Shown here: piece by piece, positions 42,819 through 51,532 of the stretch
Numbering within the stretch: position 1 is the stretch's first letter
Layout of the letters: each line of letters starts with the position of its first letter
Assembly: GCA_030424975.1 (NCBI GenBank)
Contig: JAUHVY010000001.1
Location: forward strand, 555,093 to 619,092
Reading direction: 5' to 3'
DNA length: 64,000 bases
Source of the DNA: Alphaproteobacteria bacterium
GTDB lineage: Bacteria; Pseudomonadota; Alphaproteobacteria; Micavibrionales; Micavibrionaceae
Program-made: the position numbers and the translations under genes
The notes under the pieces: model-generated
Seen by the model: only the letters and a program-made list of their open reading frames with translations
Database searches by the model: none
What the model was told of the DNA's origin: nothing

Positions 42819-44198
42819 CTACGCAACATTCTGTTTATCATCAGAAAAAACATCCAGAAGCTTTAATTTCCTGTGTAATGCCGATCGCTCCATGCCGATA
42901 AATTCAGCTGTTTTTGAAATATTGCCGTCAAACTTATTCACCTGATTAAGAAGGTAGAAGCGCTCAAAGCACTCTCTTGCTTCGCGTAACTGCATGTCCA
43001 TCACCTCTTGTGCAAAGTCAGGGGATGCAATATCTGGAATATTTTGCGATGTATTGTTACCGCCGAGCTCAGGTGGCAGGTCTTCAGGCGTGACGTCGTC
43101 TTTATCGGCAGGTAACATAATGTTTACCCACTCCAGAACGTTATGTAGTTGTTTGATATTGCCCGGCCATGAATATGTTTGCATACGTGATATGGCCTTT
43201 GATGAAAACTTAAGCTTGCACGCGCTTTCGATTAAGGCAGGGATGTCATTTTTACGTTCTCGTAAAGGGGGGATGGCAATAGGCACAACATTCAGGCGGT
43301 AATATAAATCCTCTCTGAATTTTGGGTTGCTGATAACGGATGTGGATGGTGCACTTGTAGTGGAGATAACGCGCACATCAAACGGTATGCGTTCATTGCC
43401 ACCTACCGGGTGAAAATATCCGTTCTGTAACGCAGAAAGAAGTTTCCCCTGTAATGCTATCGGTAAGGCTGTAACCTCATCCAGTAGCAGTGTACCGCCA
43501 TTCGCAAGAGAAAGTATGCCCTTTTGTGAAGGCTCTTTCCCGGGGATACCTGTTTTACCAAAAAGCTCAATTTCAAGATGGTCTGTATCCGGGTTCGCAC
43601 AGTTTAACGTCATGAAAGGTTGGTTTGCACGATCTGACCGTTGGTGTAGGAATTTGGCACATATACCTTTTCCTGTTCCGACCTCGCCGGTGATAAAGAT
43701 ACGGCTGTTTGACTTTGCGGCCTTATCCAGAACTTGTTTGATCTGTTGAGGGATTTGTTTCGCAAGAGATGAAATATGCTCTGTTGTTCGTTGTTTTAAA
43801 TCTTCGTTTTGTTTTTTGAGATTCGCATTTTCCAAAGCGCGATCAATCATGAGTAATAAACGATCGCTTTTAAACGGTTTTTCGATGAAATCATATGCAC
43901 CGATTTTAATGGCTGAGACGGCGGTTTCGATGGTGCCGTGTCCACTGATCATCAGGACTGGTAAATCCTTTTGCTCCTGTAATAACCCGCCAAGTATTTC
44001 CATGCCGTCTTCATCGCTACCCTGAAGCCAGATATCAAGGATAACCAGATCAGGTTTCACCTGGTGAAATGTTTCATATGCTTGCGTACTGTTTGCGGCC
44101 TCAAATACCGCATACCCCTCGTCCTCTAATATCCCTGCGATGAGCATGCGGATATCTTGTTCGTCATCAATAATCAAAATATTAGGTTTACTCTGCAT
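42819..44198 (-). CDS. ntrX: Nitrogen-regulation response regulator NtrX
   Basis: The response regulator partner of NtrY. The receiver has Asp-Asp at 11-12, phospho-acceptor Asp55 (LVILDIW) and Lys107. The AAA+ domain has Walker A GEVGTGKG (171-178) and Walker B GGTLLLDEV. At the place of the sigma-54-contacting GAFTGA loop there is ELFGKTGIPGKEPSQKG, so the motif is missing, and direct sigma-54 activation is doubtful. A Fis-type helix-turn-helix (ISKTAEFIGMERSALHRKL) ends the protein. Length is 459. Its start overlaps the ntrY end by 11 bases. Confidence 0.93.
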   Translation of the reverse strand: MQSKPNILIIDDEQDIRMLIAGILEDEGYAVFEAANSTQAYETFHQVKPDLVILDIWLQGSDEDGMEILGGLLQEQKDLPVLMISGHGTIETAVSAIKIGAYDFIEKPFKSDRLLLMIDRALENANLKKQNEDLKQRTTEHISSLAKQIPQQIKQVLDKAAKSNSRIFITGEVGTGKGICAKFLHQRSDRANQPFMTLNCANPDTDHLEIELFGKTGIPGKEPSQKGILSLANGGTLLLDEVTALPIALQGKLLSALQNGYFHPVGGNERIPFDVRVISTTSAPSTSVISNPKFREDLYYRLNVVPIAIPPLRERKNDIPALIESACKLKFSSKAISRMQTYSWPGNIKQLHNVLEWVNIMLPADKDDVTPEDLPPELGGNNTSQNIPDIASPDFAQEVMDMQLREARECFERFYLLNQVNKFDGNISKTAEFIGMERSALHRKLKLLDVFSDDKQNVA

Positions 44199-46515
44199 TT
44201 TCTTTTTGCTTTTCCGTCTGGGTTTGTTTCTGCGTTAGCGGGAATGTCATGATTATAGTTGCACCACCTAAATCATTGAATTTTTCAATTTGTTCGAGCC
44301 ACGGTGTTGTGCCCAAAATCAGCTTTCCTTCATGGTCTTCGATAATCTTCTTAACGATAGCAAGCCCCAATCCGGTTCCCTTTGTCTTGTGCGTGATATA
44401 AGGATCGGTCAGTTTGGTAAGGTCTTGGTTTTCAGGAAAGCCTGCACCGTTATCTGTGATCGCAACATAGGCATCATCACCATGATTACCGATAATCACA
44501 TTAATCTTGCCGTTTGTGGTGTCTTCGAGCTTTTCCTCTATCGACTCGGCGGCATTTTTAATCAGGTTGGTAATAACTTGCCTGATTTGTCGGTTATCCA
44601 TATTCACGATAATGTCTTCGGGGGGCGTTACAATATCCACTTTGATTTTTTCATGCCCCTGCTTGGCTAAGATCACGTCATCTTTTACATGCTTTATAAG
44701 GTTTTCCGGCTTCATGATCGGTTCGGGCATGCGCGCAAATGATGAAAACTCGTCAACCATGCGGCCAATGTCACTGACGTGTTTTAGGATTGTGTCCGTA
44801 CATTGCTCAAAAGTTTCTTTATCGCCCTCTATGTCTTTTAAATATTTGCGTTTTAAGCGTTCCGCCGAGAGCTGTATCGGGGTGAGCGGGTTTTTAATTT
44901 CGTGTGCTATACGTCTTGCTACATCCGACCACGCCGCTTTACGCTGGGCGGATTGAAGTTCGGTAATATCATCAAATGTAATGATAAGCCCGGTATCGCT
45001 TTCGTCGAGTATTTCAATCGACACGCGGAACAGGAATGTTCGTTTTCCTCCGGTTTTAGAGATGACGGGAACCTCTTCCTGCATCATTTTTTGTGGGCGC
45101 TTGGCTACTTTGCGCAAGAGCGGGTTAATCTCAGGTAAAAGTTCAAGAATATATTGTCCTGTGATTTCTTCATCGGGCTTATCAAGTAATGCTATCGCCG
45201 ATGTGTTGGCAAGGTTGACTATCCCATCACCATCGACACCGATAACACCGGACGATACCCCCGTTAATACCGTTTCCGTCAGGCGGCGGCGGCGGTCAAT
45301 CTGGCGGTTTGCATCAATCAAATCATCGCGCTGTGTTTGGATTTGTGTAGTCATACGGTTAAATGACCGTGCGAGATATTCAAATTCTTCTAAGCGTTTC
45401 GTTTCAGGAAGGCGCATCGAGAAATCACCGGCACGTACGCGTTCCGCCGCAAGAATGAGTTCTCCAATCGGGTTTACGAGTTCTCGGGCAAGTAACAGCC
45501 CCGACCAGATCGCTGCAAGGAGTAGCAGCAAGCCAACCAGAACAAAAATCATGGTGACCGTGATCTGCATTGTAGAATAATGCGTCTGTAGATTTTGGTA
45601 ATCCTCAACGGCGAGCTGTGAAGCATTAAGATGTGAAATAACTTTTGGGTCGATCATCCGGCCGACAAACAGATATGCATCAGGCAATGATTGTAGCCGC
45701 ACCAATGCGCGTACTCTATCCTGATCTTCATTCATGATCAGAATTACATCACCGTTATCGGCGCGGGTCATTTCATAATTTGTCGGTGGTTCATATTCCA
45801 AGGTAAATGACAAAGATGATCGCGCAATGACTTGTTTGCTCTCATGTATGACAATGGCTTCGGAAAGCTTACGATAGAAAACTTGTGTATCGAGTAGTTG
45901 TGACAGTTCTTTTTCATCAATCAAATTACGGCTGGCAAAGCGGTCAATATCATTCGCCATGGCCATAGTGTCTGCGCGAATAACCTCTTTGTGTTCGGCC
46001 AGATAAGATTGCGCCACAGCTTGTGATTCATTAACGGCAGTTTGTACACGTTGGCTGAACCATGCCTGAATACCGAAGTGAAAGAAAAATGCCGAGAATA
46101 CCGTCATCACGATGGTGGGAACGGCCACTAGGATACTGAAAATATAAACAAGGCGTACATGAAGATGTGAGCCCGCCAGCCCCCTTTTCTTTCCGCTCCA
46201 GACTCCGACAATCCGCCATGCAATCAGGGATACGAGTAAAATCAGGATGATCAGATCAAGGTTCAACAACCATATGACAAGGTTCGGATCATCGCCAAAT
46301 GGTGGCGTTTCTGTTAGTGCGGCGTAAGTAGCAAAGCCGCTAATGATTGCGGCGAGAACAAGTAACATGCCTGATTTCGTGCGCCATGAACGATATTTTA
46401 GGCGTGAGAAATGCATCCCTGAGAATGCTTTCATCAACATGGCGCGAAAGCTGAATTTCGTATCGCCTGATGTTGATATGCCCTCGTTTTGCGTATTTTG
46501 GGTATGTATCGTCAC
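44188..46515 (-). CDS. ntrY: Sensor histidine kinase NtrY
   Basis: A membrane histidine kinase of 775 residues. The N-terminus has several transmembrane helices (for example MLLVLAAIISGFATYAAL, LDLIILILLVSLIAWRIVG) and a periplasmic region, then a HAMP domain (LAAERVRAGDFSMRLP), a PAS domain and the HisKA segment RRIAHEIKNPLTPIQLSAER containing the phospho-accepting His. The HATPase has NLIKNAAES, DNGAGFP and GTGLGLAIVKKI. The start is a GTG at 46515 with AGGA six bases upstream. The ntrYX pair senses nitrogen or redox conditions in relatives. Confidence 0.94.
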   Translation of the reverse strand: MTIHTQNTQNEGISTSGDTKFSFRAMLMKAFSGMHFSRLKYRSWRTKSGMLLVLAAIISGFATYAALTETPPFGDDPNLVIWLLNLDLIILILLVSLIAWRIVGVWSGKKRGLAGSHLHVRLVYIFSILVAVPTIVMTVFSAFFFHFGIQAWFSQRVQTAVNESQAVAQSYLAEHKEVIRADTMAMANDIDRFASRNLIDEKELSQLLDTQVFYRKLSEAIVIHESKQVIARSSLSFTLEYEPPTNYEMTRADNGDVILIMNEDQDRVRALVRLQSLPDAYLFVGRMIDPKVISHLNASQLAVEDYQNLQTHYSTMQITVTMIFVLVGLLLLLAAIWSGLLLARELVNPIGELILAAERVRAGDFSMRLPETKRLEEFEYLARSFNRMTTQIQTQRDDLIDANRQIDRRRRLTETVLTGVSSGVIGVDGDGIVNLANTSAIALLDKPDEEITGQYILELLPEINPLLRKVAKRPQKMMQEEVPVISKTGGKRTFLFRVSIEILDESDTGLIITFDDITELQSAQRKAAWSDVARRIAHEIKNPLTPIQLSAERLKRKYLKDIEGDKETFEQCTDTILKHVSDIGRMVDEFSSFARMPEPIMKPENLIKHVKDDVILAKQGHEKIKVDIVTPPEDIIVNMDNRQIRQVITNLIKNAAESIEEKLEDTTNGKINVIIGNHGDDAYVAITDNGAGFPENQDLTKLTDPYITHKTKGTGLGLAIVKKIIEDHEGKLILGTTPWLEQIEKFNDLGGATIIMTFPLTQKQTQTEKQKENAE

Positions 46516-46615
46516 GGATGTTCCTGTTATAAGTTATGACACCTTACGCATTGATGTGTTGCATTTTTACAACGTGTGAGGCGTAAATACAACAGTTTTA
46601 ACGTTTGGAAAAAAA

Positions 46616-47806
46616 TTGTCATCTTCTGAAGCAAAAGTTCATCTTGTCATTGTTGCCGCGGGTACTGGCTCTCGGATGGGCGCAGATGTACCGAAGCAAT
46701 ATATAGAGTTTGAAGGAAAAACGATACTGGAACATAGTTTGCATGCATTCCGTGATATTGATCTATCGCAGATCTGTATAGTGTGCGCGCCCGAATTTAT
46801 GGATCAGGTGCGTGCAATCGCATCGCGTGTTTATACGCATGATATGCTTGTTTTTGTGCGTGGTGGTAATACACGAAAAGATAGTGTTTATAATGGGATA
46901 TCATTACTTGTTAATGTAAATGATAAGGATATTGTCCTGGTGCATGATGCGGCGCGCCCGTTTGTGTGTACCGATGCCGTAAACGATTTGATCGATACGG
47001 TAAAAAGTAAAGGAGCAGCAACATTAGGTGCTCCTGCATCGGATACAATGCGTTATGCGGATGAAAATCATGTCCTCAATCAAACGGCATCGCGTGATCA
47101 TTTATGGATGGTGCAAACGCCTCAAGGGTTTCCATATGCGCAAATTATGGCTGCGCACGAACAGTTTAAAGATGACCATAGCCACACGGATGACACCGGG
47201 TTAATCACCGCAATGGGCGAGGATATATACGTTGTGCCGTCATCAAAAATGAATTTTAAGATTACAACCAAAGAGGATTTGGAATTGGCAGAAAAAATTT
47301 TTGCATATGAAGCGATGATGCCGCGCGTCGGCATGGGCTTTGATGTTCATGCATTTGATGAAAATGAGAACGATGTTAAATCCGTGCGTTTATGCGGTGT
47401 TGATGTTGCTTATGATCGTAAGCTCAAGGGGCATTCCGATGCCGATGTGGGGTTACATGCCCTGACAGATGCGATTTTGGGAGCAATTGGTGAAGGTGAT
47501 ATCGGTCTTCATTTTCCGCCAAGTAATATGGATTTTAAAAATATGGATAGTGCCGTCTTTTTAAATCACGCCCTGAAGTTGATGCAGGATAAGGGGGGCG
47601 TTTTGGTTAATGCAGATGTCACATTGATTTGTGAACGTCCGAAAATCGGTGCATATAGGGATGAAATCGTTTTACGGCTAGCGGATTTATTAAAAATTAG
47701 CAAGGAGCGTGTGAATATCAAGGCAACAACGACGGAAAAGCTTGGCTTTACCGGGCGCAAAGAAGGCATTGCCGCGCAAGCCTGCGTTAGTATCATGATG
47801 CCGTAA
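46616..47806 (+). CDS. ispDF: Bifunctional IspD/IspF enzyme of the MEP isoprenoid pathway
   Basis: Two fused enzymes. IspD (about 1-232) makes CDP-ME from MEP and CTP: VIVAAGTGSRMGADVPKQY is its CTP-binding signature and VLVHDAARPF another block. IspF (about 237-396) cyclises CDP-ME-2-phosphate: GMGFDVHAF holds the zinc Asp and His, and KLKGHSDADVGLHALTDAIL is characteristic. The fusion is typical of alphaproteobacteria. Length is 396. The start is a TTG at 46616 with GGA nine bases upstream; no ATG lies in front of the IspD signature. It is divergent from ntrY and is followed by pgpA after 13 bases. Confidence 0.95.
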   Translation: MSSSEAKVHLVIVAAGTGSRMGADVPKQYIEFEGKTILEHSLHAFRDIDLSQICIVCAPEFMDQVRAIASRVYTHDMLVFVRGGNTRKDSVYNGISLLVNVNDKDIVLVHDAARPFVCTDAVNDLIDTVKSKGAATLGAPASDTMRYADENHVLNQTASRDHLWMVQTPQGFPYAQIMAAHEQFKDDHSHTDDTGLITAMGEDIYVVPSSKMNFKITTKEDLELAEKIFAYEAMMPRVGMGFDVHAFDENENDVKSVRLCGVDVAYDRKLKGHSDADVGLHALTDAILGAIGEGDIGLHFPPSNMDFKNMDSAVFLNHALKLMQDKGGVLVNADVTLICERPKIGAYRDEIVLRLADLLKISKERVNIKATTTEKLGFTGRKEGIAAQACVSIMMP

Positions 47807-47819
47807 AGGAATTGATGAC

Positions 47820-48305
47820 ATGCTCAATTTTAAAGTTCCTGATCAATTAGATCGAAAAGAACCCTATGTATGGCTTGCCAGTTGGTTCGGGTGTGGGTTT
47901 ATAAATCCTGCGCCGGGAACATGGGGCAGTATCGGCGCCCTACCCTTTGGTATTTTAATCTATGCAATAGGTGGTCAGATCGCTCTGCTTGTGGCTGCTG
48001 TTTTAATCACAATAATCGGTTTATGGGCGGCGCATAAATTTGATGGCGCAATGGACGGTCATGACTCAAAGATGATTGTTATTGATGAGGTCGCAGGACA
48101 ATGGATAGCCATGTTACCGGCCGCATTGAACCCGTTTCTGATTATTTTCTCGCTTATTGCTTTTCGCTTTTTTGATATTCTTAAACCGTGGCCCGTGAGC
48201 TTTTTTGATAAGCAAATCAGCGGCGCTGTGGGCGTTATGGGTGATGATATCATTGCGGGGTTAATGGCGGCGATGTGCGTTATGGCATTGGCTGCGGTAA
48301 TTTAA
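47820..48305 (+). CDS. pgpA: Phosphatidylglycerophosphatase A
   Basis: A membrane phosphatase making phosphatidylglycerol. SWFGCGFINPAPGTWGSIGA is the PgpA signature near the N-terminus, and DEVAGQW and FRFFDILKPWPV are the next conserved blocks. About four hydrophobic helices are visible. Length is 161. AAAGGA lies seven bases before the ATG. It sits between ispDF and the CinA-like gene in one plus-strand operon. Confidence 0.93.
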   Translation: MLNFKVPDQLDRKEPYVWLASWFGCGFINPAPGTWGSIGALPFGILIYAIGGQIALLVAAVLITIIGLWAAHKFDGAMDGHDSKMIVIDEVAGQWIAMLPAALNPFLIIFSLIAFRFFDILKPWPVSFFDKQISGAVGVMGDDIIAGLMAAMCVMALAAVI

Positions 48306-48317
48306 AAAGGAATTAAC

Positions 48318-48797
48318 ATGAGTAGCGTACAAGAGCTAAGTCGTATTTTAAAAGAAAAAGATCTTGTTCTTGTGACGGCGGAGAGTTGTACGGGCGGCAT
48401 GATTGCATCGGCTGTGACAGACCTTGCAGGTTCATCTGCGATATTTGATCGTGGCTTCGTGACATATTCCAATAATGCGAAAATTGATCTTTTAGATGTT
48501 TCTGCGAATATCCTTAATCATTATGGCGCTGTAAGTGCACCATGCGCCGATGCAATGGCGTTGGGTGCGCTAAAAAATTGTGCTAATGCGGATATTTCCG
48601 TATCTGTAACGGGGATTGCGGGGCCAGGCGGTGCAACCGAAACAAAACCAGTGGGTTTGGTGTATATCGGTGTTTGTGTGCGCGGGAAAGAGCCAATGGT
48701 GGAGGAATGTCGTTTTCACGGCTCTCGAGATGAGATCAGGAGCTTAGCTTGTGATAAGGCTATCGCCCTCTTGGTTGAGGCCGCTCTCACCATATAA
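48318..48797 (+). CDS. cinA: CinA C-terminal domain family, nicotinamide-nucleotide amidohydrolase (PncC)
   Basis: Deamidates nicotinamide mononucleotide in the NAD recycling route. TAESCTGGMIASAVTDLAGS and GFVTYSNNAKIDLL are the CinA/PncC signatures, and TGIAGPGGATETKPVGLVYI carries the next motif. Length is 159, the stand-alone PncC domain without the CinA N-terminal domain. AAAGGA precedes the ATG. Its 3' end overlaps the convergent ratA gene by 54 bases. Confidence 0.92.
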   Translation: MSSVQELSRILKEKDLVLVTAESCTGGMIASAVTDLAGSSAIFDRGFVTYSNNAKIDLLDVSANILNHYGAVSAPCADAMALGALKNCANADISVSVTGIAGPGGATETKPVGLVYIGVCVRGKEPMVEECRFHGSRDEIRSLACDKAIALLVEAALTI

Positions 48798-49220
48798 ATC
48801 TCTTGCGCGGTCTTCAAATGCGCCAACCATACGCTGCACAACCTCATTGAAGAACAGGCCGATCAGGTTTTGCAGGATTTTATTTTTGAATTCAAAATCC
48901 ACAAAGAAATCAATCGTACAAGATCCGTCTTCCTCATGAATAAATTTCCAATGATTTGACAGATATTTCATAGGGCCTGATAGATATTCAACATGAATAT
49001 GACCAGGTGCGTTTAACGTAACTTTAGAGCCGAATTTTTCACGTACCATTTTATATCCAATAATAAGATCGGCATAAAAAATATTATCACCCTCTTCTTT
49101 GGTGATGCGGCTTTGCAGGCACCATGGCAGGAATTCAGGATATTTCCTAACATCCGCAACCAGACGGAAAAGCTGCTCCGGCGTATAGGGGAGGTTTCGT
49201 TTTTCGGCATGCGTGGTCAT
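48744..49220 (-). CDS. ratA: RatA/COQ10-family START-like protein
   Basis: A small lipid-binding-fold protein of 158 residues. EKRNLPYTPEQLFRLVADV and YPEFLPWCLQSRI are the family N-terminus, and the C-terminal KNKILQNLIGLFFNEVVQRM helix closes the pocket. In mitochondria and alphaproteobacteria COQ10-type members bind ubiquinone; in E. coli RatA is reported as a ribosome-association toxin. The position between cinA and lipA in a respiratory context favours the COQ10 role. It lies eight bases after lipA. Confidence 0.88.
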   Translation of the reverse strand: MTTHAEKRNLPYTPEQLFRLVADVRKYPEFLPWCLQSRITKEEGDNIFYADLIIGYKMVREKFGSKVTLNAPGHIHVEYLSGPMKYLSNHWKFIHEEDGSCTIDFFVDFEFKNKILQNLIGLFFNEVVQRMVGAFEDRARDLYGESGLNQEGDSLITS

Positions 49221-49228
49221 ATTAAACC

Positions 49229-50194
49229 TTATTCGGCGGCAACTGCGCCGTATTTCGCATCACGTGCTGCTTTTAGTTTTTCGAAGTCATCACCTGCATG
49301 GTGAGATGAACGTGTTAATGGTGTCGCTGATACCATCAGGAAGCCCTTGGCACGCGCCATACGCTCTAACCCTTCGAATTCTTCAGGTGTCCACCATTTC
49401 ATGACGGGGGCATGCTTTGGTGTCGGTTGAAGATATTGGCCGATTGTTATGAAATCAATATTGGCGGCGCGCATATCGTCCATGACCTGCCCGACTTCTT
49501 CTTTCGTTTCGCCAAGGCCAACCATCATCCCAGATTTTGTAAAGATTGTCGGATCAACATCCTTCACGCGCTCCAAGAGGCGCAAAGAGCGGAAATAACG
49601 CGCCCCCGGTCTGATTGTTGGGTAAAGACGCGGAACGGTTTCAAGATTATGGTTAAAGACATCAGGCTTCGCATCAATAACGTGATCAATATCCTCGATC
49701 TTGCCTTTGTAATCACCGGGCAAAATTTCAACTGTTGTGCCCGGGCTTTTCATGCGAATAGCTTGAATTGTTTTTACAAAGTGATCAGCACCGCCATCTT
49801 TTAGGTCGTCACGATCAACGGCGGTAATAACAACGTGTTTCAGTCCCATTTGCTTGACGGCGACACCGATACGTAATGGCTCCAGCTTATCAACCTCATC
49901 CGGGCGGCCGGTTGCGACATTACAAAATGCACAGGCGCGGGTGCATACTTCGCCTAAGATCATAAATGTTGCGTGTTTTTGCTGCCAGCATTCACCAACA
50001 TTCGGGCATCCTGCTTCTTCACAAACTGTGGTTAGCTTATGCTTACGCACAATGTCTTTTGTTTCGGCATAAACTTTACCCTGTGGTGCGGGAACGCGAA
50101 TCCAGTCAGGCTTACGGCCTGCAGGACGGTCCGGATTTTTTTGCTTTTCCGGGTGGCGTTTTGCTTTGTCGAGTAATTCCGGGTTATAGGTCAT
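49229..50194 (-). CDS. lipA: Lipoyl synthase
   Basis: A radical-SAM enzyme inserting sulfur into octanoyl-lysine on lipoyl domains. The auxiliary cluster cysteines are C58, C63 and C69 ([12 protein letters not shown]) and the radical-SAM cysteines C84, C88 and C91 (CTRACAFC). The C-terminal Arg-Ser-Ser-His motif RSSHHAGD, which ligates the auxiliary cluster, is present. Length is 321. It would serve the lipoyl domains of PdhB and PdhC encoded upstream. Confidence 0.97.
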   Translation of the reverse strand: MTYNPELLDKAKRHPEKQKNPDRPAGRKPDWIRVPAPQGKVYAETKDIVRKHKLTTVCEEAGCPNVGECWQQKHATFMILGEVCTRACAFCNVATGRPDEVDKLEPLRIGVAVKQMGLKHVVITAVDRDDLKDGGADHFVKTIQAIRMKSPGTTVEILPGDYKGKIEDIDHVIDAKPDVFNHNLETVPRLYPTIRPGARYFRSLRLLERVKDVDPTIFTKSGMMVGLGETKEEVGQVMDDMRAANIDFITIGQYLQPTPKHAPVMKWWTPEEFEGLERMARAKGFLMVSATPLTRSSHHAGDDFEKLKAARDAKYGAVAAE

Positions 50195-50199
50195 TATAC

Positions 50200-50766
50200 T
50201 TACTTTACGTCTTTTTCTTTACCATATTGAACGTCGGTCTGACACTCCACCTTGTAACTCTTTAGTTGGCCGCTTTGCAACCTAAATAATTCGTGGCAGT
50301 CTGAAACCGCTTGCAAACTACGAGATTTCATCTTTTTGTCGGTCGTTTTAGAAATAACCTGCGTATTGAAATTCTGTTTGTATGATACTTCGGCCAATGT
50401 GTGATCTGCATCATAAGTAATATCCGTGATATTATATTCTAGTAGCGCATTAAATAAGGTTTTGTCACCTGAAACCATTTTTTCAGCATCAAGCAGAAAT
50501 TCTTGCCTGTTTTGTGTGTTTTCAATCACCTTATTCCCAAGATTGGAGCGCATGACTGTTTGCATAACAAAATCATTCGCGGTGTATTGCGCTTTATATT
50601 CTGCAATATCTATCGGGCTGGGTGTTTCTTGGGAATACAAACCCTCAAGTTTTCTGAAATGTTCTTCAATTTCCAGCCCTGTAAATTTATCTGCGTTAGT
50701 AGATGTCTGTGCAAATACAGGTACAGAAGTCATTGCAAGGGTAAATATAAGTGCAGCATATTTCAT
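50200..50766 (-). CDS. Hypothetical exported protein, 188 residues
   Basis: Family not recognised. The start at 50766 is chosen: it begins a clear signal peptide (about residues 1-19, ending FAQ), GAGG is eight bases upstream, and the ATG lies right after the stop of the preceding methyltransferase gene. The mature protein is Lys- and Asp-rich and alternates strands and helices in a way that could fit a small alpha/beta domain such as an NTF2-like fold, but that is speculative. Two cysteines near the C-terminus could form a disulfide. It lies five bases before lipA. Confidence 0.7.
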   Translation of the reverse strand: MKYAALIFTLAMTSVPVFAQTSTNADKFTGLEIEEHFRKLEGLYSQETPSPIDIAEYKAQYTANDFVMQTVMRSNLGNKVIENTQNRQEFLLDAEKMVSGDKTLFNALLEYNITDITYDADHTLAEVSYKQNFNTQVISKTTDKKMKSRSLQAVSDCHELFRLQSGQLKSYKVECQTDVQYGKEKDVK

Positions 50767-50767
50767 A

Positions 50768-51496
50768 TTATTCGCCTCTTTTTTCACATAGGCAAAACAC
50801 ACTGAGGCCAAAAGCTTTGTTAACATTAAACAATGTGCCGCGCTCAGCATCATGAATTTTAATCAGCAAGCTGTTAAACCAATCCGGGTAAAGCGCTAAT
50901 TCACTTTTGGCTTCATATTCCCCTTTTTGCAAAATGGCTTTTTTACCTAAACGAATGGCGGCTACGGCGGGAAATAATGAACCAAAGAAGTAACGACTTT
51001 TGATCGGGGTCATACCCGCACCAGTGATCGTTTTTTCCATCATTTCAATCGTATAGCGTCTGTAGTGTTCTAGAAACACATCATGGCCTGACCACATAAA
51101 TTGAAACGCTGGAACGGTAATGAGAACCTTGCCACCCACAGGCATCGTATCTGTATATTCACGTAATAAGGCAACATCATCGGGAACGTGTTCCAGTACA
51201 TCCATCATCAAGATCAGGTTTTGCGTGGTTTGATCTAGTGTTTTAACGAAGCTGATGGATTTACCTTTATGGTCTTCGGACCATTCCTTGTCATAGCCGG
51301 GGTCAACACAAACCGCGCTGTTTGCGAAATTATGATCAAGGAGTTGGCGGGAGAAGATGCCCGAGCCCGCCCCAACATCCAGAACTTCATCCACTTTTAC
51401 ATCATCCAAAAAGGCGCGCATCGCCTTGCCCTTTGATACGTAATACCAATGGTCGTGAATTTTATCGCCCAGAATGTCTTCTTCTTTTAGGTCCAT
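50768..51496 (-). CDS. Class I SAM-dependent methyltransferase
   Basis: A Rossmann-fold methyltransferase of 242 residues. VDEVLDVGAGSGIFSRQLL is the SAM-binding motif I, NLILMMDVLEHVPDDVALL is motif II/post II and MPVGGKVLITVPAFQFMWSG the following strand. The target is unknown; similar proteins in some genomes act on glycan or quinone intermediates. It lies between lpdA and the exported protein, on the same strand, 36 bases after lpdA. Confidence 0.82.
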   Translation of the reverse strand: MDLKEEDILGDKIHDHWYYVSKGKAMRAFLDDVKVDEVLDVGAGSGIFSRQLLDHNFANSAVCVDPGYDKEWSEDHKGKSISFVKTLDQTTQNLILMMDVLEHVPDDVALLREYTDTMPVGGKVLITVPAFQFMWSGHDVFLEHYRRYTIEMMEKTITGAGMTPIKSRYFFGSLFPAVAAIRLGKKAILQKGEYEAKSELALYPDWFNSLLIKIHDAERGTLFNVNKAFGLSVFCLCEKRGE

Positions 51497-51532
51497 GTGT
51501 TCCCCCTTTTATTAAGAAGGTAAATGATGCCC

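Noticed and set aside
44981-45580. 199-codon plus-strand frame within ntrY
   Set aside because: It is the reverse complement of conserved histidine-kinase coding sequence and has an Arg/Ser-rich, unnatural composition.
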